64,000 bases of DNA from Flavobacterium sp. 9. GTDB taxonomy: Bacteria > Bacteroidota > Bacteroidia > Flavobacteriales > Flavobacteriaceae. The position numbers were made by a program, and so were the translations under genes. Location of the stretch: assembly GCF_002754195.1 (NCBI RefSeq), contig NZ_PEEU01000001.1:62001-126000 (forward strand), in the 5' to 3' direction. Each line of letters begins with the position of its first letter. Position 1 is the stretch's first letter. Shown piece after piece: positions 1-8,997 of this stretch. The notes under the pieces are model-generated. The model had not been told where the DNA came from, ran no database searches, and saw only the letters and a list, made by a program, of their open reading frames with translations.

Positions 1-1
1 A

Positions 2-832
2 GTACAGCAAATACAAATTCAGAAAGACACCGTAGTAAGATATGTCTTTATAGGAAGTGTTGTCGTTCTAATACTTTTTCTGGCGTTTTTATACAATAGT
101 TTCAGATCCAAAAAGAAAAAGAACGAAGAACTTGAAATTCAGCGACAACAGATTAACGAACAAAACGAGCTGAACAAAAAAATGTTGATCGAGAAAGAAT
201 GGCTTTTAAAAGAAATTCATCATCGTGTCAAAAATAATCTTCAGATCGTTATAAGTTTATTAAACACACAATCGGCTTATTTAGATAATGAAGACGCTTT
301 AATGGCGATACAAAATAGTCAACACAGAATGCATGCGATGTCATTGATTCATCAAAAACTATATCAATCTGATAATCTGGCTAATATAGATATGTCTTGG
401 TATATTTATGAATTAATAAACTACATGAAAGAATGTTTTGATACTGATAGAAATATTCTTTTTGTTTTAGATACAGAGAAAGTATATCTTGATGTTGCTC
501 AAGCAGTTCCGTTAGGATTAATTATAAATGAAGCGATAAATAATACTATTAAATATGCTTTTCCTTCAGGCAGAAAAGGTGAAGTACATGTTTCACTAAA
601 AAACACAGAAGCAAATCAATATCAACTTATTATAGACGATAATGGCGTTGGACTTCCGGCAGATTTTGAAGATACCGAAAGAGATTCGCTTGGCATGAAT
701 TTAATGATTGGTTTAAGCGATCAAATAGATGGAATTTTTGATATGAAAAGTGATAACGGATTGAAAATCAAAATCACGTTTACCCGAAACACAGAATTTG
801 AAGGATCATCTGATAATGCAGAAATTATATAA
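2..832 (+). CDS. Sensor histidine kinase, HisKA_2 type, 5' end outside the window
   Basis: The reading frame is open from base 2, so the start and sensor part lie to the left of the window. The visible protein (about 276 residues) begins with one membrane segment (about residues 14-34), followed by a charged, coiled-coil-like linker (36-60). The phosphoacceptor motif EIHHRVKNNLQ is typical of the HisKA_2 family. The HATPase part shows an N box (INEAINNTIKYAF) and a G box (DDNGVGLP). It should autophosphorylate on the first part of the HH pair and pass phosphate to a response regulator. The next gene, 9 bases downstream on the same strand, is a receiver-domain protein and is the obvious partner. 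The signal sensed cannot be read from this fragment; many relatives carry periplasmic or TPR sensor domains. Confidence 0.93.
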   Translation, partial: VQQIQIQKDTVVRYVFIGSVVVLILFLAFLYNSFRSKKKKNEELEIQRQQINEQNELNKKMLIEKEWLLKEIHHRVKNNLQIVISLLNTQSAYLDNEDALMAIQNSQHRMHAMSLIHQKLYQSDNLANIDMSWYIYELINYMKECFDTDRNILFVLDTEKVYLDVAQAVPLGLIINEAINNTIKYAFPSGRKGEVHVSLKNTEANQYQLIIDDNGVGLPADFEDTERDSLGMNLMIGLSDQIDGIFDMKSDNGLKIKITFTRNTEFEGSSDNAEII

Positions 833-841
833 ATCTAAGAA

Positions 842-2200
842 ATGAAGGAGAAAATTCTAATTGTTGAAGATGAATTTATAGTAGCAAATGACCTAAAAAT
901 CATGCTGCTAAAAGCGGGTTATCAAGTAACTGGTATTGCTTCTTCTGTGGTTCAGGCCCGAAAATTAATCGAAGCCAAAAGACCGGATTGGGTTTTACTG
1001 GATATCATGCTAAAAAATGATCTGACGGGAATTGATCTGGCTTGGGAATTAAGGGAGATGCAATTGCCATTTCTATACATTTCGGCAAATACCAACCAAA
1101 CTACTCTTGAAGCTGTAAAAGAGACGCATCCGTATGGTTTTATGGTAAAACCGTTTAGAGAAAGAGATCTTATTGTAATGCTGGACATTGCAAAATATAG
1201 ATTTGAGCAGGAAAAAGGAACATTTACGGAAATAAAAACGGAAAACGAAAATCAGGAAATCGACGGAATCATCGGCAAAAGTCATCTTTTAAAAGAAGTA
1301 ATCGAAAAAATAAAAATTGTCGCTCCGGCAGAAACTTCTGTATTGATTCTTGGAGAAAGCGGAACAGGAAAAGAAAGAGTTGCGCATGCCATACATGATC
1401 TTTCGGCACATAAATCAAACCCTATTGTCATCGTCAATTGTGCTGCTTTGCCTCATTCTCTTATCGAAAGTGAATTATTCGGACATGAAAAAGGTGCCTT
1501 TACAGGAGCAAATGCTTTACGAATTGGGAAGTTTGAACAAGCAAATAACGGAACTATTTTCCTTGATGAAATTGGCGAATTACCGCTAGATTCTCAGGTA
1601 AAATTATTGCGTGTTTTACAGGAAAAAGAAATTCAGCGACTTGGAGGAAATAAAACCATTAAAATCAATGTTCGTATTGTGGCGGCAACCAACAGATCTC
1701 TGGAAAAAGAAGTTGCCGAAGGACGTTTCAGATTGGATTTGTATTACAGACTAAATGTTTTCCCAATACAATTGCCAACCTTAAAAGAACGTAAAGAAGA
1801 TATTGAATCTTTGGCTAATTATTTTCTAAAGAAATATTCCGCAAGCTCCCGAAAAAATGTCAATAGTATTAGCACCGAAGCTTTAGAGCAATTGATGCAA
1901 TACAACTGGCCGGGAAATATCAGGGAATTAGAACATTTGATAGAACGAAATGTACTACTTGCCAAAACAGATGAAATCAAAAAATTTGATCTTCCGTCTA
2001 ATACAGTAAATTCTGTTTTAGAAAATACAGGAAAAATGAAATCCATGGAAGAAATGGAGAAAGAACATATTATGAACGCTTTACAATCCTGCAACGGTAA
2101 AGTTTCGGGTATTGGAGGCGCAGCAGAACTGCTAAAAATACAACCGCAGACTTTGTATTCAAAAATGAAAAAATTAGGTATAAAACAAGAATATAATTAA
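842..2200 (+). CDS. Sigma-54-dependent response regulator (REC-AAA+-Fis HTH)
   Basis: This 452-residue protein has the full NtrC-type layout. An N-terminal receiver domain carries the phosphorylatable Asp54 (in WVLLDIML) and the conserved Lys in MVKPF. A central AAA+ domain has Walker A GESGTGKE near residue 171 and the sigma-54 contact loop GAFTGA near 218. A C-terminal Fis-type helix-turn-helix lies near residues 410-450. It should activate RNA polymerase holding sigma-54 when phosphorylated by the kinase encoded 9 bases upstream. Target promoters are unknown; I could not identify a convincing sigma-54 -24/-12 site nearby. The AAA+ region closely resembles the activator at 4553-6145, which suggests duplication of the central domain within this chromosome. 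Confidence 0.95.
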   Translation: MKEKILIVEDEFIVANDLKIMLLKAGYQVTGIASSVVQARKLIEAKRPDWVLLDIMLKNDLTGIDLAWELREMQLPFLYISANTNQTTLEAVKETHPYGFMVKPFRERDLIVMLDIAKYRFEQEKGTFTEIKTENENQEIDGIIGKSHLLKEVIEKIKIVAPAETSVLILGESGTGKERVAHAIHDLSAHKSNPIVIVNCAALPHSLIESELFGHEKGAFTGANALRIGKFEQANNGTIFLDEIGELPLDSQVKLLRVLQEKEIQRLGGNKTIKINVRIVAATNRSLEKEVAEGRFRLDLYYRLNVFPIQLPTLKERKEDIESLANYFLKKYSASSRKNVNSISTEALEQLMQYNWPGNIRELEHLIERNVLLAKTDEIKKFDLPSNTVNSVLENTGKMKSMEEMEKEHIMNALQSCNGKVSGIGGAAELLKIQPQTLYSKMKKLGIKQEYN

Positions 2201-2271
2201 TCTACATTAAGTAGACTTAACTCCTAGTTTAACGAACTTTGTAATTCTAAACCAAGACATAAAAAATAAAT

Positions 2272-2562
2272 ATGGAAACAATAAAACTAGAATTAGACGA
2301 AAAAAAACATGGAGCTTTTAATCTTTATGTTGATGAAAAAAAACTAGGCGAAATGACCGTAAGCATCAAAGATGATTTACTAACGGTTTACCATACTGGA
2401 GTTGAACCGGAAGCGGAAGGAAAAGGTTATGCAAAGAAACTTCTGGAAGAAATGATTTCTTATGTTCGTGCGAATAACATGATGGTTTTGGCACTTTGTC
2501 CTTATGTACACGCGCAATTCAAAAGACATCTGGATGAATATGCAGATATCTGGAAGAAATAA
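2272..2562 (+). CDS. Small GNAT-like N-acetyltransferase (YjdJ type)
   Basis: This 96-residue protein matches the short acetyltransferase family (Acetyltransf_CG/YjdJ type). It has a beta-rich N half followed by the acetyl-CoA loop region EAEGKGYAKKLLEEMISYVR and a C-terminal LCPYVHAQFKRH segment, which is characteristic of this subgroup. Substrates of this family are mostly unknown. It starts 71 bases after the response regulator and may have its own promoter; a small inverted repeat (TCTAC/GTAGA, about 2201-2215) lies in the gap. A large hairpin repeat follows the gene and may act as its transcript end. Confidence 0.85.
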   Translation: METIKLELDEKKHGAFNLYVDEKKLGEMTVSIKDDLLTVYHTGVEPEAEGKGYAKKLLEEMISYVRANNMMVLALCPYVHAQFKRHLDEYADIWKK

Positions 2563-2583
2563 TTGAATAGTCACAGATTTTAA

Positions 2584-2670
2584 AAACTTTGCGACTTTGC
2601 GTCTTTGCGCGCAAATTTCTCGCCGCTTAGAAAAAAAATAATCTCGCAAAGACGCAAAGTCGCAAAGTTT
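2584..2670. repeat. Large inverted repeat of the CGCAAAG family
   Basis: A perfect 26-base inverted repeat: left arm 2584-2609, right arm 2645-2670, with a 35-base loop. The arms are built of repeated CTTTGCG words. Related CGCAAAG hairpins occur at 3718-3919, 15451-15475, 39629-39692 and 59100-59150, so this is a dispersed intergenic repeat family. It could act as a transcript-end hairpin between the acetyltransferase and the hydrolase. Confidence 0.85.
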
Positions 2671-2734
2671 AATATATAAAGTGAAATAAAAAAATCATGC
2701 TATTCTAACAACATTAATTTAAAAATATAAACTC

Positions 2735-3355
2735 ATGAATACAGACGTTATAACTGAAGGTATTCCCTTAAGCGAAGCAAAAAAAGCCCTAATCATAATA
2801 CATGGACGTGGTGCTGGTGCTGACGATATTCTTTCGATTGCGAAACATCTTAAGGTTGAAGATTTTGCATTAATTGCACCTCAGGCCGAAAACAGAACCT
2901 GGTATCCATATTCGTTTTTAGTTCCTCTTGAAGAAAACGAACCTTCGTTTTCAAAATCATTAGAAGCTATTCATCAGGTTGTGGTTGCTATTCAACAAAA
3001 CGGAATTGAGAAAGAGAATATCTACTTTTTAGGATTTTCGCAAGGAGCTTGTCTAGCTTTGGAATTTACGGCTAGAAATGCTGCAAAATATGGTGGCGTT
3101 GTGGCCTTTACAGGCGGACTTATTGGCGATAAAGTATATGGAAATCATTATGCAGGAAATTTTGAAAACACGCCAATTTTCATCGGAACGAGCGATCCTG
3201 ATTTTCATGTTCCGGTTGAAAGAGTAAATGAAACCGAAGCACTTCTTGAAAAATTAGGCGCAGACGTTACTAAAAAAATCTATCCAAATATGGGACATAC
3301 CATAAGTCAGGATGAAGTCGATTGTGCAAATGCGCTTATTTTTTCTAAGAAATAA
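2735..3355 (+). CDS. Alpha/beta hydrolase, phospholipase/carboxylesterase family (MhqD-like)
   Basis: This 206-residue serine hydrolase has the oxyanion region HGRGAGADD near the N terminus, the nucleophile elbow GFSQG near residue 105, the acid residue in GTSDPDFHVP and the catalytic His in NMGHT. It matches the acyl-protein-thioesterase-like/MhqD group. In Bacillus the mhq genes pair such a hydrolase with a ring-cleaving dioxygenase in resistance to quinones, and a dioxygenase of that kind lies at 6461. The stop codon overlaps the start of the next gene by one base (TAATG), so the two are translationally coupled. Substrate is not known from sequence. Confidence 0.88.
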   Translation: MNTDVITEGIPLSEAKKALIIIHGRGAGADDILSIAKHLKVEDFALIAPQAENRTWYPYSFLVPLEENEPSFSKSLEAIHQVVVAIQQNGIEKENIYFLGFSQGACLALEFTARNAAKYGGVVAFTGGLIGDKVYGNHYAGNFENTPIFIGTSDPDFHVPVERVNETEALLEKLGADVTKKIYPNMGHTISQDEVDCANALIFSKK

Positions 3356-3705
3356 TGATCACGATAACGCGAGTTTACAGCGATGAAAATGGCGAAAGTC
3401 ATTTTGAGGATTTTGAAGTTCCGTTGAAAAACAATGGCGACATCGGATTTTTATCGGATGATGAACCTGTGAAATCAATCGTTTTTAGAGAAGTCAAACC
3501 TTCTTATGATTATGATTTTCATAATGCGCCGGATCGGCAATATATTGTTTTATTAGAAGGCGGCGTAGAAATCGAAACTTCGCTTGGCGAAAAAAGAACT
3601 TTTGAAACCGGTTCTATTTTATTGGTCGAAGACACAACAGGAAAAGGACATAAGACCAAAAATATTGAACCGAAATTGCGAAAATCAATATTTATCAAAT
3701 TATAG
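3355..3705 (+). CDS. Small cupin-fold protein
   Basis: This 116-residue protein starts on the last base of the hydrolase stop codon, so coupling is very likely. The central segment PDRQYIVLLEGGVEIETSLG followed by FETGSILLVEDTTGKGHKT has the pattern of a single cupin barrel. The usual metal-binding histidines of the first cupin motif are not obvious: the expected HxH is replaced by DRQY. It may therefore be a binding or isomerase-type cupin and not a metal dioxygenase. Linked to the hydrolase by position; likely acts in the same detoxification or small-molecule pathway. Confidence 0.8.
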   Translation: MITITRVYSDENGESHFEDFEVPLKNNGDIGFLSDDEPVKSIVFREVKPSYDYDFHNAPDRQYIVLLEGGVEIETSLGEKRTFETGSILLVEDTTGKGHKTKNIEPKLRKSIFIKL

Positions 3706-3717
3706 ATTGAGAAAAAA

Positions 3718-3919
3718 TTTTACCGCAAAGTTCGCTAAGGTTATATTATAGATTGTTTTGAAAAACACAAAGTTCGCAAAGCTTTGTCTTGAAATAGCTT
3801 TGTGAACTTTGCGTAAACCTTAGCGAACTTTGCGGTAAAAATTTAACTGCAAAGTTCGCAAAGCTTTGTCTAAAAACTCTGCGAACTTTGCGTAAACCTT
3901 TGCGAACTTTGCGGTTAAA
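3718..3919. repeat. Cluster of nested AAAGTTCGC/GCGAACTTT hairpins
   Basis: Several inverted repeats follow each other. A perfect 25-base pair lies at 3718-3742 and 3816-3840 (core CCGCAAAGTTCGCTAAGG). An inner pair around 3767-3812 is built of CAAAGTTCGCAAAG, and a third runs from about 3842 to 3919. Between the cupin gene and the channel gene, both on the plus strand, it would fold into a long structured RNA. It is the most elaborate member of the CGCAAAG repeat family in this window. Confidence 0.85.
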
Positions 3920-3933
3920 TAAATAATCATAAA

Positions 3934-4551
3934 ATGGAAAAAGAAACCGTACGAATCGAGAATTTCAGCGATGCTGTTTTTGCCATTGCTATTACGCTTT
4001 TGGTTTTGGATCTTCATGTTCCGGACACAAATATCATCAAAAACGGCACAGATCTTTTGGTTTACTTAAAAGGCGAATGGACATCGTATCTGGCTTTCAC
4101 GCTTTCTTTTTTCAGTATTTTTATCATGTGGGTCAATCATCATAAGATTTTCAAACAAATTTACAGCCGCAATACTGCCATTATGTTTGCCAACGGATTG
4201 ATTCTTTTTTTGGTTTCTGCCGTATCGTTTCCAACCGCTTTATTAGCACGTTTTTTTGATGGAGAAGCTTCAAATATTGCTGTGGCGCTTTATACAGGAA
4301 TCTTTGTACTAATCAATATTTCGTACAATCTTTTGTGGTTTATTGCAAGTAAAAACAAAAAGCTCTTGCGTCCGGGAATTACAAATTCGGCTATTCTGAA
4401 AATTCGAAATAACTATTTATATGGACTTCCAACGTATATAATCGCGTTTGGAATTTCTTTTCAATTTCCGGCAATTGCTTTGGCTATCTGTATGATTTTG
4501 CTTGTTTTCTGGGCTTTTTCTTCCGGAAAAATAAATGTAATACAAGAATAA
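3934..4551 (+). CDS. TMEM175-family (DUF1211) potassium channel-like membrane protein
   Basis: This 205-residue protein opens with the hallmark of the family, RIENFSDAVFAIAITLLVL at residues 7-25, which forms the pore-lining first helix (FSD motif) in bacterial TMEM175 channels. Five further hydrophobic helices follow, giving six membrane segments, the usual bacterial size. Known members conduct K+ as tetramers. The start codon lies 14 bases after the end of the hairpin cluster. The gene converges with the activator at 4553, and the two stop codons are almost adjacent. Confidence 0.9.
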   Translation: MEKETVRIENFSDAVFAIAITLLVLDLHVPDTNIIKNGTDLLVYLKGEWTSYLAFTLSFFSIFIMWVNHHKIFKQIYSRNTAIMFANGLILFLVSAVSFPTALLARFFDGEASNIAVALYTGIFVLINISYNLLWFIASKNKKLLRPGITNSAILKIRNNYLYGLPTYIIAFGISFQFPAIALAICMILLVFWAFSSGKINVIQE

Positions 4552-4552
4552 A

Positions 4553-6145
4553 TCAGCCTAAAAAATGTTCTTTTTTAATGCCTAATTTCTGCATTTTCGA
4601 AATTAAGGTTGTTCCGGGCAAGTCTAATAAAATAGCGGCGCCTTGCGGACCAGAAATTCTTCCGTTGCATTTTTTTACGACTTTCAAAATATGTTCGCGT
4701 TCTACTTCCTGCAATGTTTTTAAGTACAATTCAGTTTCCGTACTATTAGATTCTGTTATAAAAACTGGAGGGAAAATCATTTCACTAATAACATCGTTTT
4801 TAGCAAACAAAACACTTCTTTCGACCATATTTTCTAATTCTCTCACATTTCCCGGCCACGAATTTGCCGTCATACTATTAAGGACTTTTTTAGAAAAGCC
4901 TTTAATCTTTTTACCAATTCTTCCAGCGTGTCTCTCTAAGAAAAAATTCCCTAAAACGGCAATATCTTCCGGACGATCGCGCAAAGCAGGCAAAGGAATC
5001 GGATATACATTTAATCGGTAATATAGATCACTTCTAAAACGATCTTCGGCAACTTCTTTTTCAAGCGATCTGTTTGTGGCCGCAATAACTCTTGCATTTA
5101 CTTTTATGGTTTTATTTCCGCCAATTCTTTCAATCTCTTTTTCCTGCAAAACACGAAGCAGTTTCCCTTGAAGTTCCAAAGGCAACTCTCCTATTTCATC
5201 TAAAAAAATCGTACTGTCTTCGGCTTGTTCAAACTTACCAATTCTTTGTTCTGTTGCTCCCGTAAAAGCGCCTTTTTCATGTCCGAATAATTCACTTTCG
5301 ATAAGATTTACAGGAATCGAAGCACAATTTACTTTAATCATTTTTTTATTCGAAACAAGGGACAAATCATGAATCGCACTTGCCACTAGTTCTTTTCCAG
5401 TTCCGGTTTCGCCAAAAATCAAAACCGTAGATTGCGATGGCGCGACTTGAGCAATTAATTCATAGACAATTTGCATAGCATTGCTGTCACCAACAATTCC
5501 GTAAAAACCTTCCTTATTTAGGTTCGAGACTTCAGCTTTTTTTTCGCCTAAATTTCGTTTCAAAATCTTTAATTCGGCAATGTTATTTTCGTATTCTTCC
5601 GTCATCATAATATTTCTGACCGTAATAGAAAGCTGCATGGCGATTCCACGGATGATTCGGTTGGATTCTCTGCTAAAAGTAGTAGCATTTTTAAAGAAAA
5701 GAAAAAGCACATTCCGATTTCCCTTTATATAAGGAAGACAAATTCCAATTCCGTTTTTAAAACCTTTATTATTTACCGTACTTATATAAGGAGGAAAATT
5801 ATTCTGTTTTTCGTTTATTGTTTTTAGATCGAAAATAACAGCTTCGGCAGAATCCAGACAAACGTCAAAAAAGCCGTCATTAATTATTAGTTTTTGTGAC
5901 GTTAGATTTTTATCTAAAAATTGATAAAAAACATGATATTCGGTTTCTTTTTCATCGGCAGAAGCCAAAATAAAATCATCAAAACTAAAATGTTCTTTTA
6001 ATAAATCACTTACTACATTATTAAATTCTTCTTTGGATAAAGCCTGAGCAAGCGCACTGCAAATAGACAAAATCAGCATTTGTTCTTTTTCTCTTTCCTG
6101 CAATCTATTCATAATAATTGCGGTCTGATCTGTCGGCTTTTCCAT
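4553..6145 (-). CDS. Sigma-54-dependent transcriptional activator with GAF-like N domain
   Basis: This 530-residue activator has no receiver domain. Residues 20-180 look like a GAF-type sensor, and residues about 218-450 form the AAA+ domain with Walker A GETGTGKE (near 245), the GAFTGA loop (near 292) and the conserved [16 protein letters not shown] segment. A Fis-type HTH lies near the C terminus. The layout resembles NorR/FhlA-type regulators that respond to a small molecule. It is divergent from the ring-cleaving dioxygenase at 6461, so it probably controls that gene, but I found no clear -24/-12 sigma-54 promoter in the shared 315-base gap. The ligand is unknown. Confidence 0.93.
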   Translation of the reverse strand: MEKPTDQTAIIMNRLQEREKEQMLILSICSALAQALSKEEFNNVVSDLLKEHFSFDDFILASADEKETEYHVFYQFLDKNLTSQKLIINDGFFDVCLDSAEAVIFDLKTINEKQNNFPPYISTVNNKGFKNGIGICLPYIKGNRNVLFLFFKNATTFSRESNRIIRGIAMQLSITVRNIMMTEEYENNIAELKILKRNLGEKKAEVSNLNKEGFYGIVGDSNAMQIVYELIAQVAPSQSTVLIFGETGTGKELVASAIHDLSLVSNKKMIKVNCASIPVNLIESELFGHEKGAFTGATEQRIGKFEQAEDSTIFLDEIGELPLELQGKLLRVLQEKEIERIGGNKTIKVNARVIAATNRSLEKEVAEDRFRSDLYYRLNVYPIPLPALRDRPEDIAVLGNFFLERHAGRIGKKIKGFSKKVLNSMTANSWPGNVRELENMVERSVLFAKNDVISEMIFPPVFITESNSTETELYLKTLQEVEREHILKVVKKCNGRISGPQGAAILLDLPGTTLISKMQKLGIKKEHFLG

Positions 6146-6460
6146 AAACGATAATTGGTGTGGTATTTTAATGAGGTAATAGGGTAAATTTAAGAAATAG
6201 CCTTTATTAAAATACTATTGATTTTGTAAATTAAACAATTTCCATCCATAAAATTACGATATATCGTATAATTAAAAATTACTTTACATCATTAAACTAT
6301 TAATAAATAAGCAATTAAACAGAACGGAATATTATTTGGTTAGTACTTTACGAATAAAAAAATAACGGCTTTTTTATTTCTTAATCTAGGTTAATCGATA
6401 GACAGCCATAACCGAAGTAAATTTGTATAAGAAAATCAAAACAAATAAATAAAAAACATC
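6146..6460. promoter_or_regulatory. Divergent promoter region, with -7 box TAAATTTG at 6418-6425 (+)
   Basis: This 315-base, strongly AT-rich gap separates the sigma-54 activator from the dioxygenase. TAAATTTG at 6418-6425 fits the Bacteroidota -7 consensus TAnnTTTG and lies 35 bases before the dioxygenase start. The matching -33 TTG is not convincing (a TTA at 6391). No coding region is seen here. Confidence 0.55.
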
Positions 6461-7399
6461 ATGGAAAATAAAATTTTAGGCTTACACCATATTACTGCAA
6501 TTGCTGGTGACGCAAAACGTAATTTCAACTTTTATTCTAACATATTAGGATTAAGATTCATTAAAAAAACAGTGAATTTTGATGATCCTGGAACGTATCA
6601 TTTTTACTTTGGTGACGAAGTTGGAAGTGCGGGAACAATCTTAACTTTTTTCCCTTGGGGAGAAGGAATTCAACAAGGAAGAAAAGGTTCTGGAATGGCA
6701 ACAGAAATTGGATATTCTGTACCAAAAGGAAGTCTTGATTTCTGGCAAGAACGTTTCGAAAAATACAATGTAATTTATAATAAACCGGCTGAAAAATTCG
6801 GAGAAAAATATCTTACTTTCTTAGATCCGGACGGTTTAAAATTAGAATTAATCGAGTCTAAAACTGGCGATAACAGAAAAGCATGGGAAACTGATGAAGT
6901 AAAAGCTGACGTTGCTACAAAAGGTTTTCATAACATCACTTTGACTTTGAATAGTATCAAAGCTACCGCTACAATTTTAACAGATATATTTGGTTATAAA
7001 TTGATTGACCAAGACGTAAACAGATATCGTTATGCAACAGATGCGGTAGAAAATGCTGCAATTGTTGACTTAGTAGAATTACCGGAAGAAAAACGCGGTT
7101 TAGGAGCAAACGGAACTGTACATCACGTGGCTTTCAGAGTAGAAAATGACGAAATTTTAATGCACTTCCGTGAAAAAATCGAAGAATACGGATTGCAAAT
7201 TACGCAACAGATTGACAGAAATTATTTCCACTCTCTATATTTCAGAGAGCCAGGAGGAGTTTTATTCGAAATCGCTACAGAAAACCCTGGATTTACTGTT
7301 GATGAGCCACTAGAAGAATTAGGTAAAAATCTGAAACTTCCTGCACAATATGAATCTGATAGAGCTGCAATTGAAGCACATTTGGTTAAAATTAATTAA
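6461..7399 (+). CDS. Ring-cleaving dioxygenase, VOC superfamily (MhqO/MhqA-like)
   Basis: This 312-residue protein holds two vicinal-oxygen-chelate modules, residues 5-135 and 150-290. Likely metal ligands are a His in LHHIT at the N terminus, a His in HHVAFRV near 227 and a Glu in LFEIATENPGF near 273. This layout and length match the hydroquinone-type ring-cleaving dioxygenases (MhqO/MhqA family). The predicted role is opening of quinol or catechol rings in the cytoplasm. The divergent sigma-54 activator and the MhqD-like hydrolase 3 kb away support a quinone/electrophile detoxification role. A strong bidirectional terminator follows. Confidence 0.9.
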   Translation: MENKILGLHHITAIAGDAKRNFNFYSNILGLRFIKKTVNFDDPGTYHFYFGDEVGSAGTILTFFPWGEGIQQGRKGSGMATEIGYSVPKGSLDFWQERFEKYNVIYNKPAEKFGEKYLTFLDPDGLKLELIESKTGDNRKAWETDEVKADVATKGFHNITLTLNSIKATATILTDIFGYKLIDQDVNRYRYATDAVENAAIVDLVELPEEKRGLGANGTVHHVAFRVENDEILMHFREKIEEYGLQITQQIDRNYFHSLYFREPGGVLFEIATENPGFTVDEPLEELGKNLKLPAQYESDRAAIEAHLVKIN

Positions 7400-7427
7400 T
7401 TCTAAAAACTGAATTAAATAGCTAAAA

Positions 7428-7462
7428 AAAAGGCGTTAATTTAATATAATTAACGCCTTTTT
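7428..7462. terminator. Bidirectional rho-independent terminator
   Basis: A 15-base perfect stem (7428-7442 with 7448-7462) around a 5-base loop, core AGGCGTTAATT. It has A-runs on the left and T-runs on the right, so it works in both directions between the convergent dioxygenase and PLP-enzyme genes. Confidence 0.92.
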
Positions 7463-7476
7463 ACATTTAAAAAATC

Positions 7477-8976
7477 TTATTCCAAAATAAACCATTGCTT
7501 AACATCTTCGGCAATTGTTTCTTGGTTTATAATACTTTCGAACTCATTGTTTGTTGGATTGTATTTATAAACTTCCTGCCATTGTTTATAGTAAAAAGTT
7601 ATTTTTTGGATGGCATCACAAATAAATAAAAGTTCATCGTTGGTCATTGTTGGATGCAAAGAAATACGAACCCAACCTGGTTTATTGCTTAAGTTTTTCT
7701 GAAGAAGTTCTTTTGTTATTTCTGCAGATTCTTCCCGATTAATACCAAATAAATAATGCGCATACGTACTCGCACAAGACCAACCGCCACGAACCTGAAT
7801 TCCGAAGCGATCATTTAAAATACGGACAATTAAGTTATAATGAATGTTTTCAATATTAAAAGAAACGCATCCAATTCGTTCTGTATTTAAATCACCTAAA
7901 ATAGAAACTCCTTCTATTTTTTGAAGTTTTGAATAACATAAATCCAACAGTTCTTTTTCTCTGTTTTTCATGTTTTCGACGCCCATTTGCTCTTTCAATT
8001 CTAAGCACAAAGCCGTTCGAATTACTTGTAGAAAACCCGGAGTTCCGCCATCTTCCTTTACTTCTATTGTATCATTATAATGATATTCGCCCCACGGATT
8101 CGTACATTTTACATTTCCGCCACCGGGATTATCAGGAAAACTGGATTTGTATAATTTCTCATTAAAAACCAAAACACCGCAAGTTCCTGGTCCACCTAAA
8201 AATTTATGAGGCGAAAAGAAAATCGCATCCAATTGCGCTTCAGGATCTTCGGGATGCATATCGATTGAAACATAAGGTGCCGAAGCAGCAAAATCAACAA
8301 AACAAAAACCTCCGTTTTGATGCATGATTTTGGCTAATTCATAATACGGCGTAATAATTCCTGTAACGTTCGAACAAGCTGTAAACGAACCAATTTTTAA
8401 ACTTCGGTTTTTATATTTCTTAAGTTCTGAAGACAAGATTCTTGGATCAACCAAATTGTTTTCATCTGCGGGCAAAACCACAATATCAGCAATGGTTTCG
8501 TACCACGGAACCTGATTAGAATGATGTTCCATATGTGTAATAAAAACAACTGGTCTTTCGTCATCAAAGTGCAGTTTTACATTATAAATATTATCCTCAG
8601 AACGAAGTCCCATAATGCGTTGCAATTTTGATAAAGCAGCTGTCATTCCGGTTCCAGTCGTTACCAGACAATCTGATTCATTGGCATTTACGTGCTTTTT
8701 GATTATTGTTCGCGCGTGTTGATACGCATATGTAGATGCTTTGCCGGTTTCGCTTGAAAACGAATGCGTATTGGCAATCATCGGACCTATTTTATTGAGC
8801 ATTACCTCTTCAATTGGAAAATACAATCTTCCGCTAGCGATCCAATCTGCGTACAATATTTTCTGTTTTCCGTAAACTGATTCGAAAGAATGATTAACGC
8901 CAATTGTATTTCCTCTGAATTTAGAAAAATAATGTTCTAATTCTGTTGTCGCTGTTTTTTCTATAATAGATTCCAT
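7477..8976 (-). CDS. Class V aminotransferase-fold PLP enzyme, cysteine desulfurase-like (copy 1)
   Basis: This protein of about 499 residues belongs to the class V aminotransferase/cysteine desulfurase fold. The PLP lysine sits in SPHKFLGGPG near residue 258, with the upstream cofactor motif CFVDFAASAP. A Cys in RGGWSCAS near residue 400 falls where SufS-type desulfurases carry their catalytic Cys, supporting but not proving sulfur transfer. I start it at ATG 8976, which aligns with the paralogue at 57439-58911; an upstream TTG at 8997 is less likely. It begins 21 bases after dsbD on the same strand, so it is the last gene of the uptake operon. The paralogue shares long identical blocks. It could instead be an isopenicillin-epimerase-like or amino-acid lyase member of the fold. 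Confidence 0.87.
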   Translation of the reverse strand: MESIIEKTATTELEHYFSKFRGNTIGVNHSFESVYGKQKILYADWIASGRLYFPIEEVMLNKIGPMIANTHSFSSETGKASTYAYQHARTIIKKHVNANESDCLVTTGTGMTAALSKLQRIMGLRSEDNIYNVKLHFDDERPVVFITHMEHHSNQVPWYETIADIVVLPADENNLVDPRILSSELKKYKNRSLKIGSFTACSNVTGIITPYYELAKIMHQNGGFCFVDFAASAPYVSIDMHPEDPEAQLDAIFFSPHKFLGGPGTCGVLVFNEKLYKSSFPDNPGGGNVKCTNPWGEYHYNDTIEVKEDGGTPGFLQVIRTALCLELKEQMGVENMKNREKELLDLCYSKLQKIEGVSILGDLNTERIGCVSFNIENIHYNLIVRILNDRFGIQVRGGWSCASTYAHYLFGINREESAEITKELLQKNLSNKPGWVRISLHPTMTNDELLFICDAIQKITFYYKQWQEVYKYNPTNNEFESIINQETIAEDVKQWFILE

Positions 8977-8997
8977 GACTATTTTTTCTAAAACCAA

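Noticed and set aside
3820..4017. Minus-strand coding region near the channel gene
   Set aside because: It comes from the AAAGTTCGC hairpin repeats and the antisense of the channel gene start; repeated KFAKVYAKFAEF-type residues show its origin.
4578..5021. 147-codon open frame opposite the sigma-54 activator
   Set aside because: Antisense to the conserved AAA+ and HTH segments, with no domain of its own.
6146..6460. Sigma-54 promoter for the dioxygenase
   Set aside because: I looked for TGGCAC-N5-TTGCA-type sites. TTGGTTAGTACTTTACG is too far from the consensus, so I kept only the TAnnTTTG box.
8977..8997. Upstream TTG start for the first PLP enzyme
   Set aside because: It adds seven residues that the paralogue lacks, and the ATG at 8976 aligns with the paralogue's Met at 58911.
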